64,000 nt of DNA from Rhizobium sp. NXC24 (GTDB lineage Bacteria; Pseudomonadota; Alphaproteobacteria; Rhizobiales; Rhizobiaceae). Shown here piece by piece: positions 9,259-17,635 of the stretch. The position numbers were made by a program, and so were the translations under genes. Under the pieces are notes generated by a model. It had not been told where the DNA came from. It ran no database searches and saw nothing but the letters and a program-made list of their open reading frames with translations. The stretch is from the NCBI RefSeq assembly GCF_002944315.1, contig NZ_CP024314.1, forward strand, positions 1,426,001-1,490,000. The letters are read 5' to 3'. The stretch's first letter is position 1; each line of letters opens with the position of its first letter.

Positions 9259-11273
9259 GCCGGTCGTACCTGACGTTCTATTTCATGTTTTGCGCACTGA
9301 TTGCCGTCGCTGTCTGGATGCTGAGCTACAGCCTGATCCTACTGCTCGTCTGGAAAGACGGTCGCATCCTGCATCTGATGAGCACGAGTAATCCGCTTGC
9401 ACCAATCCAGCAATTCCTTGCCTATTCCCATAACCGGCCATTGCAGCTTGTGGGATTGGCAGCGCTCGTCCCTGCCCTCCTCACGGCTGCGGGAGCTGCC
9501 GCATTCGGATTGCGGCAAGCAACGAGCCCTTTGGGCGATGCAGCGTTTCAGGATGCGGTCTCCCTTCGTCGACACGGCTGGTTTCGCAAGGAGGGGCTCG
9601 TCTTCGGGCGGATCGGCCGCAGCATCCTCCGCCGGAACGACGATCGCCATCATCTGATTATCGGCCCGACCCGATCCGGCAAGGGCGTGGGTTATGTCAT
9701 TCCGAATGCCCTGATGTTTTCTGGCTCGATGATTGTCACCGACCTCAAGGGCGAGATTTTTGAACTGACGGCCGGTTATCGGAAAGCAAGGGGACACCAG
9801 GTCTTCCTGTTCTCGCCGGGATCCCAGAAGACACATCGCTGGAACCCTCTTGACTTCGTGCGCACCGATCGAGGCAGCCGGACCATCGACATTCAGAACA
9901 TCGCGGCAATCCTGATCCCGGAAACGGTTGGCTCCGAGAACGCGGTTTGGCAGGGCACCGCGCAGCAGATCATTGCCGGTGTGATCAGCTATGTCCTGGA
10001 AAGCCCGCACTACAGGAACCGCCGCAATCTCGGCGAGGTGAACAACGTCTTCAATGCGGGCATCGACCTGCAGGTGCTCATGAAGCTGATCAAGGAGAAC
10101 GAGCCTGATCTGTCGAGGTTCACGATGGATAGCTTCAACGCCTATATCTCTCTGAACGAACGTGCGGCCCGTTCGGCCTTGCTTGACATCCAGAAGGCAC
10201 TGGCGCCGTTCCGGAATGAGCGGGTGACTGCAGCGACGGCCATTACCGACATGGATCTCGCTTCGCTGCAGCGGCGGCCGGTGACGATCTACCTTGCGCC
10301 GAACATCACAGACATGACCATTCTCCGGCCCCTGCTAACGCTGTTCGTGCAGCAGGTGATGGATCTCCTGACGCGCGAGCACAATCCGGCTGCCGTGCCC
10401 GTCTATTTCCTGCTCGACGAATTCCGGCAGTTGAAGAAGATGGACGAGATCCTCAATAAGCTGCCCTATGTCGCCGGTTACAACATCAAGATGGCTTTCA
10501 TCATCCAGGACCTGAAGAATCTCGACGAGATTTACGGCGAGACTGCCCGCCACTCGCTGCTTGGAAATTGCGGTCTGCAACTCATCCTTGGCGCCAATGA
10601 TCAGGCCACCGCCGAATATGCTTCCCGTGCCCTTGGCAAGAGAACGATCCGCTATCAATCCGAATCCCGCACGCTCGAATTGGTCGGCCTCCCTCGCCGC
10701 ACCAAAGTCGAGCAGATTCGCGAGCGTGACCTGATGATGCCGCAGGAGGTCAGGCAAATGCCTGAAGACAGAATGATCCTGCTGATCGAAGGACAGCGAC
10801 CGATCTTCGGCAACAAGTTGCGATACTTCGCAACGGAGCCCTTCAAAAGCGCCGCCGAAATCGCCAGTTCGCACCGAGAGGAGGTTCCTGATGTCGAATT
10901 TCTCCAGGCCATGACTGTGCCTGCACTCATGCAAGACTATGGCGCAACGCCGGCCCCTGGTAGCGAGAGCGGCGGAATTGAGAATGCTAGGGAGATCGAA
11001 GACGTGCAAGTGACCGCCGCGAAAGCGCCGAAGAAGGTGGCTCAAGTCATTGGGCGGAAAACCGCTGCCGAGCCGCCTCGGAAGCGAGCAAAGTCAGTTC
11101 CATCGAGCAAGGATGCTCCTGAAACACGCCTCACTTCCTCAGCCAAACGGTTGAAGTCGGCCGTTAATTCGGCACTTACCGGATCGCCGGACATGCCAGC
11201 GCGGCAACGGCGAAGCATTCAAGATATTTTGGCGCAAACTATTCCTGATCCGGAAGAAATCGGATTGGACTGA
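9255..11273 (+). CDS. virD4: VirD4/TraG-type coupling protein
   Basis: 672 residues. Two N-terminal membrane helices (about residues 8-30 and 55-80) are followed by a cytoplasmic RecA-like ATPase: Walker A GPTRSGKGVGY near residue 136, Walker B YFLLDEFRQL near 384. The coupling protein brings the relaxase-DNA complex to the channel. The last ~120 residues form a Lys/Ala/Pro-rich tail beyond the usual ATPase core (KAPKKVAQ, PPRKRAKS), which could help recognise substrate or DNA. It is the last gene of the transfer operon; about 190 bases without an obvious gene follow. Confidence 0.95.
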   Translation: MSRSYLTFYFMFCALIAVAVWMLSYSLILLLVWKDGRILHLMSTSNPLAPIQQFLAYSHNRPLQLVGLAALVPALLTAAGAAAFGLRQATSPLGDAAFQDAVSLRRHGWFRKEGLVFGRIGRSILRRNDDRHHLIIGPTRSGKGVGYVIPNALMFSGSMIVTDLKGEIFELTAGYRKARGHQVFLFSPGSQKTHRWNPLDFVRTDRGSRTIDIQNIAAILIPETVGSENAVWQGTAQQIIAGVISYVLESPHYRNRRNLGEVNNVFNAGIDLQVLMKLIKENEPDLSRFTMDSFNAYISLNERAARSALLDIQKALAPFRNERVTAATAITDMDLASLQRRPVTIYLAPNITDMTILRPLLTLFVQQVMDLLTREHNPAAVPVYFLLDEFRQLKKMDEILNKLPYVAGYNIKMAFIIQDLKNLDEIYGETARHSLLGNCGLQLILGANDQATAEYASRALGKRTIRYQSESRTLELVGLPRRTKVEQIRERDLMMPQEVRQMPEDRMILLIEGQRPIFGNKLRYFATEPFKSAAEIASSHREEVPDVEFLQAMTVPALMQDYGATPAPGSESGGIENAREIEDVQVTAAKAPKKVAQVIGRKTAAEPPRKRAKSVPSSKDAPETRLTSSAKRLKSAVNSALTGSPDMPARQRRSIQDILAQTIPDPEEIGLD

Positions 11274-11464
11274 GCGGACTCTGTGGCCACGTCACAGCAC
11301 CCGCCATCTTGAAGGCAAAAGCTGGCTTATTGCTTTAGACCTAAAAGACCAGACAGAGTAGAGCGTCTTGCCGGCCAGCGGTAAATCGAAGCCTAGTTTT
11401 TGGGATTTCAGTTACTGCAGTTAGGCACGGCTTGCCCTATATACATGGTCAAGGAGTAACCGCC

Positions 11465-11911
11465 ATGACCAGCCACGTTCTTCAGTTTACCGAACTGCCG
11501 GATCGCGATCGCAGGGCCGTTGCGCCTATGCCCAAGCTGGCAGAAGGCGACCATGTCGAACTGCGGATTCACCGCGAAGGGGGGCAGCTTCAGACCCTTT
11601 CTCTCCCGGCCTCCGCTGTCGCACCTGTCGAAGCGCTCCTCGACCACTTGCGGCGCGGCGAGCGCGTCGCCCTGCTCACGGAAGATCAGGAATTAAGCCC
11701 GACCGACGCTTCGACGATTCTCGGCATCTCACGTCCTCTCGTTGTGGTGCGCATGGATCGCGGCGATCTGCCGTTCCGCTATGTTGGCAAGCATCGCCGA
11801 GCCAAGCTGCGGGATGTCCTCGCGCTCAAAGCCAGGCTCGATGCACGCCAACAAGCCCTCGATGCACTGGGGGAAGACACAGAGGATCTGATCGTCAATC
11901 ATGGCCTCTAA
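11465..11911 (+). CDS. Excisionase-type (HTH) antitoxin of a PIN toxin module
   Basis: 148 residues from ATG 11465, with AAGGAG at 11451-11456; the open frame extends upstream without a ribosome site. Residues about 75-125 carry a MerR/excisionase-like helix-turn-helix (LSPTDASTILGISRPLVVVRMDRGDLPFRYVGKHRRAKLRDVLA). Proteins of this layout are antitoxins paired with PIN-domain toxins, and the next frame begins inside its 3' end. The antitoxin itself looks intact. It probably represses its own promoter in the 190-base gap upstream. Confidence 0.8.
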   Translation: MTSHVLQFTELPDRDRRAVAPMPKLAEGDHVELRIHREGGQLQTLSLPASAVAPVEALLDHLRRGERVALLTEDQELSPTDASTILGISRPLVVVRMDRGDLPFRYVGKHRRAKLRDVLALKARLDARQQALDALGEDTEDLIVNHGL

Positions 11912-12475
11912 GCCGCCCGTCGCGGTCTATCCTGCGTCCTCTATCCCTTCCATCTGCGCAATGTCCTGGTCCAGTGTGCCTTCGACGGCCTAATCGAAGC
12001 GCACTGGACAGACGACATTCATGGCGAATGGATACGCAACCTGGCCGCCAACTCACCCGAAACGCCCGTCTCACGTCTTGAAGCGACCCGCGATCGGATG
12101 AAGGACGTTTTGCCCGACGCCGATGTCGCCAACTATCGGGCTCTTGTCCCCAGCCTCTCCCTACCCGATCCCGATGACCGGCATGTCTTGGCCGCTGCCG
12201 TCGCCGCAAAAGCATCCGTGATCGTCACGTGGAATCTTAAGGATTTTCCGGCTGCGGACCTTCGGCCCTATGGCGGAACCTGCACGTCACCCGACGACTT
12301 CCTCGCGGGTCTCTATTCCACTTTCTCGAGCGCGTTGATCGACAGCGTCAAGAGCGCTCGGCAAAATCTGCGCAAGACGACACCATCGGCTGAAGAGTTC
12401 ATCGACGCGCTGGATCATCAAGGGCTGAAGAAGGTTTCAGCCATCCTGCGCCAGAAGGCCACACAGTTGGACTAA
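11901..12475 (+). pseudogene. PIN-domain toxin gene with 4-base deletion at the catalytic Asp codon
   Basis: The gene starts at ATG 11901, inside the antitoxin end. It reads MASKPPVAVY, then loses frame between 11930 and 11931 and resumes as CVLYPFHLRNVLVQCAFDGL in another frame through to TAA at 12475. Restoring four bases there (GATG) gives VYDACVLYP, the usual start of this PIN family, whose first Asp binds metal. The later acidic motif LPDPDDRHVLAAA and VTWNLKDF are intact. The first in-frame ATG after the break is at 12098 and would drop the N-terminal third. The toxin should be dead unless the deletion is a sequencing error. Confidence 0.8.
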
Positions 12476-12519
12476 CGAGCGTCACTCCCGAACTATTTTT
12501 CCATGTTGGAGGAACTGGC

Positions 12520-12909
12520 TCAAGCACGCAACGCCCGCAACTCATAAGACGGTACCCGCCGGCGCGTACCGTCATCATCCCGGTAAGCGGCAACCCTGCT
12601 CAGAAGAGGTGGGATAAAATCCACTTCCTCGAAGGTCACGGGGATGGTGTAAAGGATGGCGGCATTTTCGTTCGCCCATCTCACCTCACGCCTTGTAATG
12701 GATGGTGGAGCAACGCTGAGCAGGGCAGCCAGCGCGGATAGCGCCATCGTTAGAGCAAGCAATGCGAATTCAACTGTCATGACGAACGGCGGAAGTGGTC
12801 CCATCAACGCACCAAGGATCGCCCCAGCCAAAAAAACCACGGCCGGCGCAGCCATCGACCAGACTGTCATCGGTGAGCGGAGCATATAGTTCAACATAGC
12901 GACGACCAT
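12520..12909 (-). CDS. Small two-helix membrane protein, function unknown
   Basis: About 129 residues if the start is ATG 12909; a further ATG at 12897 (preceded by AAGGA) and an upstream TTG at 12957 are alternatives. Two membrane helices (AAPAVVFLAGAILGALMGPL and FALLALTMALSALAALLSV) precede a soluble C-terminal half with EVDFIPPLL and an Arg-rich end. I do not recognise a family. It is the last gene of a leftward run mobC - relaxase - 45-residue ORF - this gene, so it may help transfer or exclusion. Confidence 0.6.
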   Translation of the reverse strand: MVVAMLNYMLRSPMTVWSMAAPAVVFLAGAILGALMGPLPPFVMTVEFALLALTMALSALAALLSVAPPSITRREVRWANENAAILYTIPVTFEEVDFIPPLLSRVAAYRDDDGTRRRVPSYELRALRA

Positions 12910-12988
12910 CCTTGATGCTGAATTTGGTAGAAAATTATCAAAACGGTGACTGCGCAAGGAACCAAGTCCATTGCGATAGCGCCCATTT

Positions 12989-13126
12989 TCAGGCGACGGT
13001 CAGAGCGTGATCGATAACGCCTATGATCATCACAGCCCAGAACACAATGCCAAACACCTTTGCCAATCCCTCTTCACTCTTCTGGCCGGTCTCAGGATTG
13101 ACGATGATCCGTCGCTCGTATCGCAC
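12989..13126 (-). CDS. 45-residue single-helix membrane peptide downstream of the relaxase
   Basis: A GTG start at 13126 lies 10 bases past the relaxase stop, with GGAGG just before it. The product is 45 residues: a basic N-terminus MRYERRIIVNPETGQKSEE, then one membrane helix (AKVFGIVFWAVMIIGVI). The codon pattern and ribosome site support a real gene. It is co-oriented with mobC and the relaxase. No family is recognised. Confidence 0.55.
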   Translation of the reverse strand: MRYERRIIVNPETGQKSEEGLAKVFGIVFWAVMIIGVIDHALTVA

Positions 13127-13135
13127 ACCCGCCTC

Positions 13136-15526
13136 CTATCGCTCGCGGTCGTTCTGATCGCGTTCCCGCCTTTCGTCAGCCTCACGCTGCAACTGCTCGA
13201 GTCTCCGAACGTGCTGCTGCACGGGATCCGTCCTTCTGGTATCTCCCGCGTTGCGGTCCACTGTTCCCTCAACCAGCCGCTGGGAAGCAGGGCTGGCAGA
13301 GGGCTCCTGAGGCGGATCGCCGTCATCGCGATCCGGCGCCTCTTCGCGGCCTGAACGATCTTCATTGTCGGCGCGCACCTGAACTCCCGCCGCGGCGCCT
13401 TCAGGGTCCTTACCCTTTTCGCCACGCTGCTGGCGCGCCCGCTCGGCAGTTTCGATCGCGGTCCGCAGCTCTTCATCGACTTCGGCGATTTCGCGGATCA
13501 GACGATTGCCGGCAGCGCCAAGCTCACCGGCTCTCGCCAGCTCCAAGTTGAGACTCGCCTGCAGAGTTTCCTTATCGTTATTGACTTCGCCGACGTCAGC
13601 AAGTTCGATCGCTTCACGGAAATGCTCTACTTCGAGCATGAGCTGGTTTGCGGCTTCAACAGTCCGAAGCCCGTGCCGCGCTACCGCCTCGTCCCATCTT
13701 TGGTTCGCTTCATCGCCCGCTGGACCTCGATCTTCGTCAACTCGCTCGGATCTTGCTTCGCTCTGCTCGGCCTGCTCCATCAGTTCGCGACGGACATCAA
13801 CATGCTCGCGGGCAGCTGCGGCGATTTCCTCGAAACTCGTCTTCTGCTCCGGAGGCATTACGCGTTCTGCCTGAAACAACGCCATTTCCACGCGCTTTTC
13901 ATAGGCTTCAAACTCGGATCGGTTCATCTGCGATATCCGCTCATCCGGAAAAACGATCTTCTGTAATGTTACCAGATACGTTTCAAATTGCGAGAGCGAT
14001 TTTTCCGCTTCGCTCGCGACAATCACGGCTGGCGAATCCTCGCTTCGCGCCAATTCCAGCCGCGAAACCTGCTCTTTTGCGAAGCTTGCCGAGCGCTCAT
14101 CGCTATCCTGCGAGGCTAACACCTCCCATTCGCACTTAGCAATATCAGTATAGTACCGGCTGATCTCCGTTCGCGCAAAACTACGGTGATCCGAGCGCTT
14201 GGCGTCGTACCGGCGCTGCGCTGACTCGCTTGTGCCCTCATGCTCGGTGCGCCCAAGCCGGCTTGTCGGACGCACCTGATTCCTTCCATAGGCCGCAGCG
14301 CTGGCGCGTTCACGCCGGTCCGTCATTTCCATATTGATACCGTGGGCGCGCGCCTTCCCGGCTATCGTCGCCCGCCAACGGCGGAATGTCGGGATCGTCG
14401 TTTCGATCCGGTCTCCCATGTCTGACCGCATCGCGATGATGGCATGCACATGGACATGCGGCCGCTTGCCGCCAGCCTCCTCCACTTTTGGATCCCTGGA
14501 CGGATCATGCAGAGAAAAGACGTAGCGATAACCGGCAAATTCCTCGGCCAGAAAATCCCGGGCGGCGGCATGGAAGGCCTCGCTATCCGTGCCCGCCCGC
14601 GCAGACAGGACAAGATGCATGACATCGCGCGGCTTGCGGCTATGCAACTGGTCTCGCCACTCCTGCTGTACAAGCTCTCCAGCTTGCTTTTCGTCGGAGA
14701 TTGCCTTGCCCTTTTCATCGTAAACCGCGCCACCATGCCGTTCGACGAGATCGCGCAGACGGCTCGTCCCGTAGTCGGCTCCATTGCCGTAGCCGGTAAA
14801 TCGGAACGCTGCCGTCTCACCACGCTCGGCGCCGCCATCAAACCGATCCTGAACGATCTCCGACGCCTTCTTGTCCGCTGTGAGCCGCTCACCATTGCTG
14901 TCCCGCAACACCGCGACGCCTTCGATCGTGTAACTGGTCCCTTCCCGCCCCGGTCTGACTGCATAGGCAAAACTTCGATCCCCAAGACCGCGCTTCAACA
15001 ACGCCAGTGAATGCTCGTGATCGTTGCCCCCTTCGCGGAATGCCCCGTTCACCTCCACAGTGAAGGTGGCGATGTCGCGGCTCTCGGCCCGGTTCTTCAT
15101 CAGGTGGTGCCATTCGCCCCTGACGGCAGAGAGTTCATCGCGACCCTTGAGTTGCTCGCCGCGCTCGTTTTCGACGACCACTCCTCCATTGCGCGACACA
15201 TAGGTGATCATTGCGCCGAGCCGGCCGCCACCGCCAAACGATGCCATCTTGACGACTGCCGGTTGGCTGCCTGACGCGAGGGCGGCAAAGCGACTTCGCA
15301 TGGAAGGCTCGCCGTCGCGTTCAATTGCGCGCGCCAGCGTTCCTGTGCGTCGATCGGAATTGCCTCGAAAGCCGCGCACCGGCGATAGTGCACTCGCGCC
15401 ACCGCCGCGGCGGCGCCTGCGCTCTTCTTCGGCGTCGGCCTTTCCGCGTCCAAGCGACCGCTCGTGTAACAACGCCGCCCGTCGGCTCTCCCATTCCTTC
15501 TCAAAGGCGCCGAGAAAGAACTCCAT
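13136..15526 (-). CDS. Relaxase / mobilization nuclease (MOB-P-like)
   Basis: 796 residues from ATG 15526 in a TGATG stop-start junction with mobC (GTG 15529 is also possible). The relaxase nicks oriT and stays bound to the 5' end during transfer. The candidate motif I Tyr is about residue 109 (GAMITYVSRNGG); the metal-binding His motif III is HVHVHAII at about 357-361, with HHLMKNR between them. The C-terminal half is a long, charged, coiled-coil-prone region, rich in Glu, Arg and Ala. It is longer than many MOB-P relaxases. The adjoining nick-like site at 16018-16025 fits this class. Exact subfamily cannot be settled by eye. Confidence 0.85.
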   Translation of the reverse strand: MEFFLGAFEKEWESRRAALLHERSLGRGKADAEEERRRRRGGGASALSPVRGFRGNSDRRTGTLARAIERDGEPSMRSRFAALASGSQPAVVKMASFGGGGRLGAMITYVSRNGGVVVENERGEQLKGRDELSAVRGEWHHLMKNRAESRDIATFTVEVNGAFREGGNDHEHSLALLKRGLGDRSFAYAVRPGREGTSYTIEGVAVLRDSNGERLTADKKASEIVQDRFDGGAERGETAAFRFTGYGNGADYGTSRLRDLVERHGGAVYDEKGKAISDEKQAGELVQQEWRDQLHSRKPRDVMHLVLSARAGTDSEAFHAAARDFLAEEFAGYRYVFSLHDPSRDPKVEEAGGKRPHVHVHAIIAMRSDMGDRIETTIPTFRRWRATIAGKARAHGINMEMTDRRERASAAAYGRNQVRPTSRLGRTEHEGTSESAQRRYDAKRSDHRSFARTEISRYYTDIAKCEWEVLASQDSDERSASFAKEQVSRLELARSEDSPAVIVASEAEKSLSQFETYLVTLQKIVFPDERISQMNRSEFEAYEKRVEMALFQAERVMPPEQKTSFEEIAAAAREHVDVRRELMEQAEQSEARSERVDEDRGPAGDEANQRWDEAVARHGLRTVEAANQLMLEVEHFREAIELADVGEVNNDKETLQASLNLELARAGELGAAGNRLIREIAEVDEELRTAIETAERARQQRGEKGKDPEGAAAGVQVRADNEDRSGREEAPDRDDGDPPQEPSASPASQRLVEGTVDRNAGDTRRTDPVQQHVRRLEQLQREADERRERDQNDRER

Positions 15527-15933
15527 CACGCCGCTCCGCGTCGACGAGCCGCACGGACGCCGTAACTGCGCAACTCCATGGCGACCGCTACGACGATTTT
15601 TTGGATGTTGATCAAAGCGGAGGACACCCCAGCCGCGTCGATCTGCCCTGCCCTGTTGGCCGCGCGGGCAAGCTGATTGAGGTTCACGCCGATGGCACGC
15701 ATCTCTGAAGCAAGGATATCGAGAATGGTCCTGTCGTCCTCCGTCAGGAATGGCTGAATGCCCGCTCCTTCCAGCGCCAGCGAGCGCATGAAGCCAGAAA
15801 CCGTCATGTCAGCCGCGGCGGCCGCATGCTCGACGGCAACGTGTTCCCAGACAGCGAACCGGACATGAACGACACGCTCCTTACGCGCCTTCGCCGACAC
15901 CAAGTTTTGCGACCTGCCGCCGATCACTGCCAT
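15526..15933 (-). CDS. mobC: MobC-like relaxosome accessory protein
   Basis: 135 residues from ATG 15933, chosen because GGAGGG precedes it closely; ATG 15969 is in frame and would add 12 residues. The N-terminal half carries a ribbon-helix-helix-like segment (VHVRFAVWEHVAVEHAAAAADMTVSGFMRSLAL). The C-terminal half matches the MobC pattern ASEMRAIGVNLNQLARAAN. Such proteins bind oriT and help the relaxase melt or reach the nick site. Its stop overlaps the relaxase start, and the candidate oriT lies directly upstream. Confidence 0.82.
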   Translation of the reverse strand: MAVIGGRSQNLVSAKARKERVVHVRFAVWEHVAVEHAAAAADMTVSGFMRSLALEGAGIQPFLTEDDRTILDILASEMRAIGVNLNQLARAANRAGQIDAAGVSSALINIQKIVVAVAMELRSYGVRAARRRGAA

Positions 15934-15969
15934 TGCACCCTCCGCCAGAAGACCCGCCGCAGGCGCCAT

Positions 15970-15986
15970 CGACGGCCCGTCCGTCG
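15970..15986. repeat. Short perfect inverted repeat before mobC
   Basis: CGACGG at 15970-15975 and CCGTCG at 15981-15986 form a 6-bp stem with a 5-base loop, just upstream of the mobC start region. It could be part of the oriT or a MobC operator. Confidence 0.4.
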
Positions 15987-15993
15987 ATCGTCA

Positions 15994-16030
15994 GCAAATT
16001 TGTATCACAATTTTGCGTATCCTGCCAAAC
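15994..16030 (+). other. oriT: Candidate oriT: inverted repeat plus P-type nick core
   Basis: A 10-base inverted repeat with one mismatch (15994-16003 and 16007-16016, 3-base spacer) is followed eight bases on by TATCCTGCC at 16018-16026. The IncP (RK2) and T-DNA-border nick consensus is YATCCTG/Y, cut after the G, which here is 16024. The order inverted repeat then nick core matches RK2. The site lies between mobC/relaxase and the virC1-like gene. Cleavage is predicted, not shown. Confidence 0.65.
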
Positions 16031-16263
16031 AATAACTATACCAACTAAGTTATATTTTCAAGCTGACTTGGTACGAAACTGAACCTTCATAAGATTGCCG
16101 ACTGAACCGGGATAGCTGTTGCATCGCCGTTGAGACGCAGACCGCGGGTCTACTGATTATTTCCACAATATTTCAATATAAATGCGTGATGCAACGATAC
16201 TGGTGGGTCCCTCGCAATACCCAAAGACCGGACCTGCATTCTACGGCCGACCACCCATAGAGT

Positions 16264-16297
16264 GTTTCTGATTGCCAAATTTCTGGTTGACAGAAAC
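16264..16297. promoter_or_regulatory. Inverted repeat upstream of the virC1-like gene
   Basis: GTTTCTG at 16264-16270 is mirrored exactly by CAGAAAC at 16291-16297, with a 20-base spacer, about 60 bases before the virC1-like ATG. This layout suits an operator or a second relaxosome-protein site. The wider gap 16027-16263 is AT-rich and shows no gene. Confidence 0.4.
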
Positions 16298-16358
16298 TAA
16301 ACTCATTGCGTTATATTCCGACATCGCCGACGATTTTGGCAGCGAGAGGTTCTGGAGC

Positions 16359-17069
16359 ATGGGGCGGATTTATGCGGCAGTGAGCAACAAGGGCGGCGCC
16401 GGCAAAACGACGCTCGTAACCTTGATGGCTGGCGAGTACGCCTTGCGTGGCGAGCGCGTGCTTTTGATCGACGCCGACAGCCGCCAGAACCTTTCGGGAT
16501 GGTGGCGTCTCTGCCACAACAAGAAGAACATCCCCGCGAATATCGTAGTGACCACCGCCTCAGCGTCACGGACCCTTGGCTCGGCCGTGGAGCGATTTGC
16601 AAGCGCGTTCGATCTCATCATCATTGATGCGCCGGGCGTAGACAGCTCGTTGCAGACCGGCATCATTCGCGCAGCCGAGCTCGTCATCTCCCCGATCCAG
16701 CCTGCAATCAAGGAGATCGAAGCTGCCGGCCAGGCCGTGGCAATGGTCAGCCAGATCAACGACGAGGTCGGATCGAGAATTCAGCATCTCAATGTTCGCA
16801 CGCGGGTGACAATACCCGGCCGTAATCTGGAGGCGTATCGCTATATCAGGCCCTTCGTCGCCGGCCTGCGGGAAGCGGACTATCGGACCGCGCTTCTCGA
16901 AACCGAACTCTTCGAGCGCAACATCTATCGCGAGATCCAGAATGGTCTTGGAACCCTGCAGATGCAGGAATTGACCGACAGTGTCCGCAAGGCGCGCTCG
17001 GAGGTGCAGGCCCTCGTTTCCGAGATCGAGGAAAAGCGGTCCGCGTATGATCGGGGGATTGCTGCATGA
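16359..17069 (+). CDS. ParA/VirC1-like ATPase
   Basis: 236 residues from ATG 16359 (GGAG nearby); the open frame begins at 16272 but the first 29 residues do not look like the family. The deviant Walker A is KGGAGKTTL near residues 12-20, then LLIDADSRQN and LIIIDAPGVDSS. VirC1 of Agrobacterium is a ParA-type ATPase of similar length (about 231) that binds the overdrive by the T-border and speeds relaxosome assembly. With a VirC2-like partner overlapping it and a candidate oriT upstream, a relaxosome role fits better than replicon partitioning. A plain ParA role cannot be excluded. Confidence 0.8.
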   Translation: MGRIYAAVSNKGGAGKTTLVTLMAGEYALRGERVLLIDADSRQNLSGWWRLCHNKKNIPANIVVTTASASRTLGSAVERFASAFDLIIIDAPGVDSSLQTGIIRAAELVISPIQPAIKEIEAAGQAVAMVSQINDEVGSRIQHLNVRTRVTIPGRNLEAYRYIRPFVAGLREADYRTALLETELFERNIYREIQNGLGTLQMQELTDSVRKARSEVQALVSEIEEKRSAYDRGIAA

Positions 17070-17461
17070 GCAAGGTGGGCTTGGAGCTCGGCGACTTCAT
17101 CATCGCGCCGCGGACAGAGCAAACGGAGCGTGGCCGCCAGGAGCCGATGGAGCAGAAACCAACGACCTCGCCGGCGACGATACCTGCGGCAGAGATGGGC
17201 GAAACAAAAATCCTGCCAGGGCTTTCAGAGCAGGCTCGCCGTGAGAAGGCGACGTCAAGCGCGATCGTGCGGGAAGATGCCCGCCTTGCACTGAAGAACC
17301 TCAAGCGCACGAAGGAGCGCGAAGCCAAGTTCTACGTGAACGTCGCCTTGGACTACGATACCAAGGCGCGACTGAAAAAGGCCGCCCATGAGAACGATAT
17401 CAACATGACGATCATCATGCAGACAGCGATCGACACCTATCTGAAAGACAATGGCTATTGA
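17066..17461 (+). CDS. VirC2-like ribbon-helix-helix protein
   Basis: 131 residues, overlapping the virC1-like stop by four bases (ATGA). The N-terminal half is polar and probably disordered; the C-terminal half (KFYVNVALDYDTKARLKKAAHENDINMTIIMQTAIDTYL) looks like a ribbon-helix-helix DNA-binding fold. VirC2 (about 202 residues) is a double RHH protein that binds overdrive with VirC1. This one has room for a single RHH, so it would act as a dimer. The coupling to virC1 supports the call. Confidence 0.65.
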   Translation: MSKVGLELGDFIIAPRTEQTERGRQEPMEQKPTTSPATIPAAEMGETKILPGLSEQARREKATSSAIVREDARLALKNLKRTKEREAKFYVNVALDYDTKARLKKAAHENDINMTIIMQTAIDTYLKDNGY

Positions 17462-17557
17462 AGCTCACGCGGTGAAGCCAAGCAAAGACCGCGGAATCGA
17501 GGCTGGAGAATGACAGACTGGAGGCAGAAATCGTGGCTGAAAAAGATAGGAGGCAAC

Positions 17558-17635
17558 ATGCAGCCACTTTATCCGATTGGCTTGTGCGACTGCTGCCAAC
17601 GCGACTACCGCCTCAGAAGGGCGGCTTGGCGCTGA
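17558..17635 (+). CDS. Possible 25-residue micro-ORF with strong ribosome site
   Basis: ATG 17558 is preceded by AGGAGG at 17548-17553, the best ribosome site in the area. The reading is 25 residues, MQPLYPIGLCDCCQRDYRLR and five more, with a CxCC cluster. It overlaps the end of the opposite-strand gene. It could be a leader, a decayed small gene, or chance. Confidence 0.3.
   Translation: MQPLYPIGLCDCCQRDYRLRRAAWR

Noticed and set aside
9339..11045. Two long antisense frames across virD4
   Set aside because: They mirror virD4 codons; virD4 has clear Walker motifs and operon overlap.
13506..15611. Several plus-strand frames opposite the relaxase and MobC
   Set aside because: Low-complexity Arg/Ser/Pro-rich translations, with no ribosome sites, opposite a relaxase with clear motifs.
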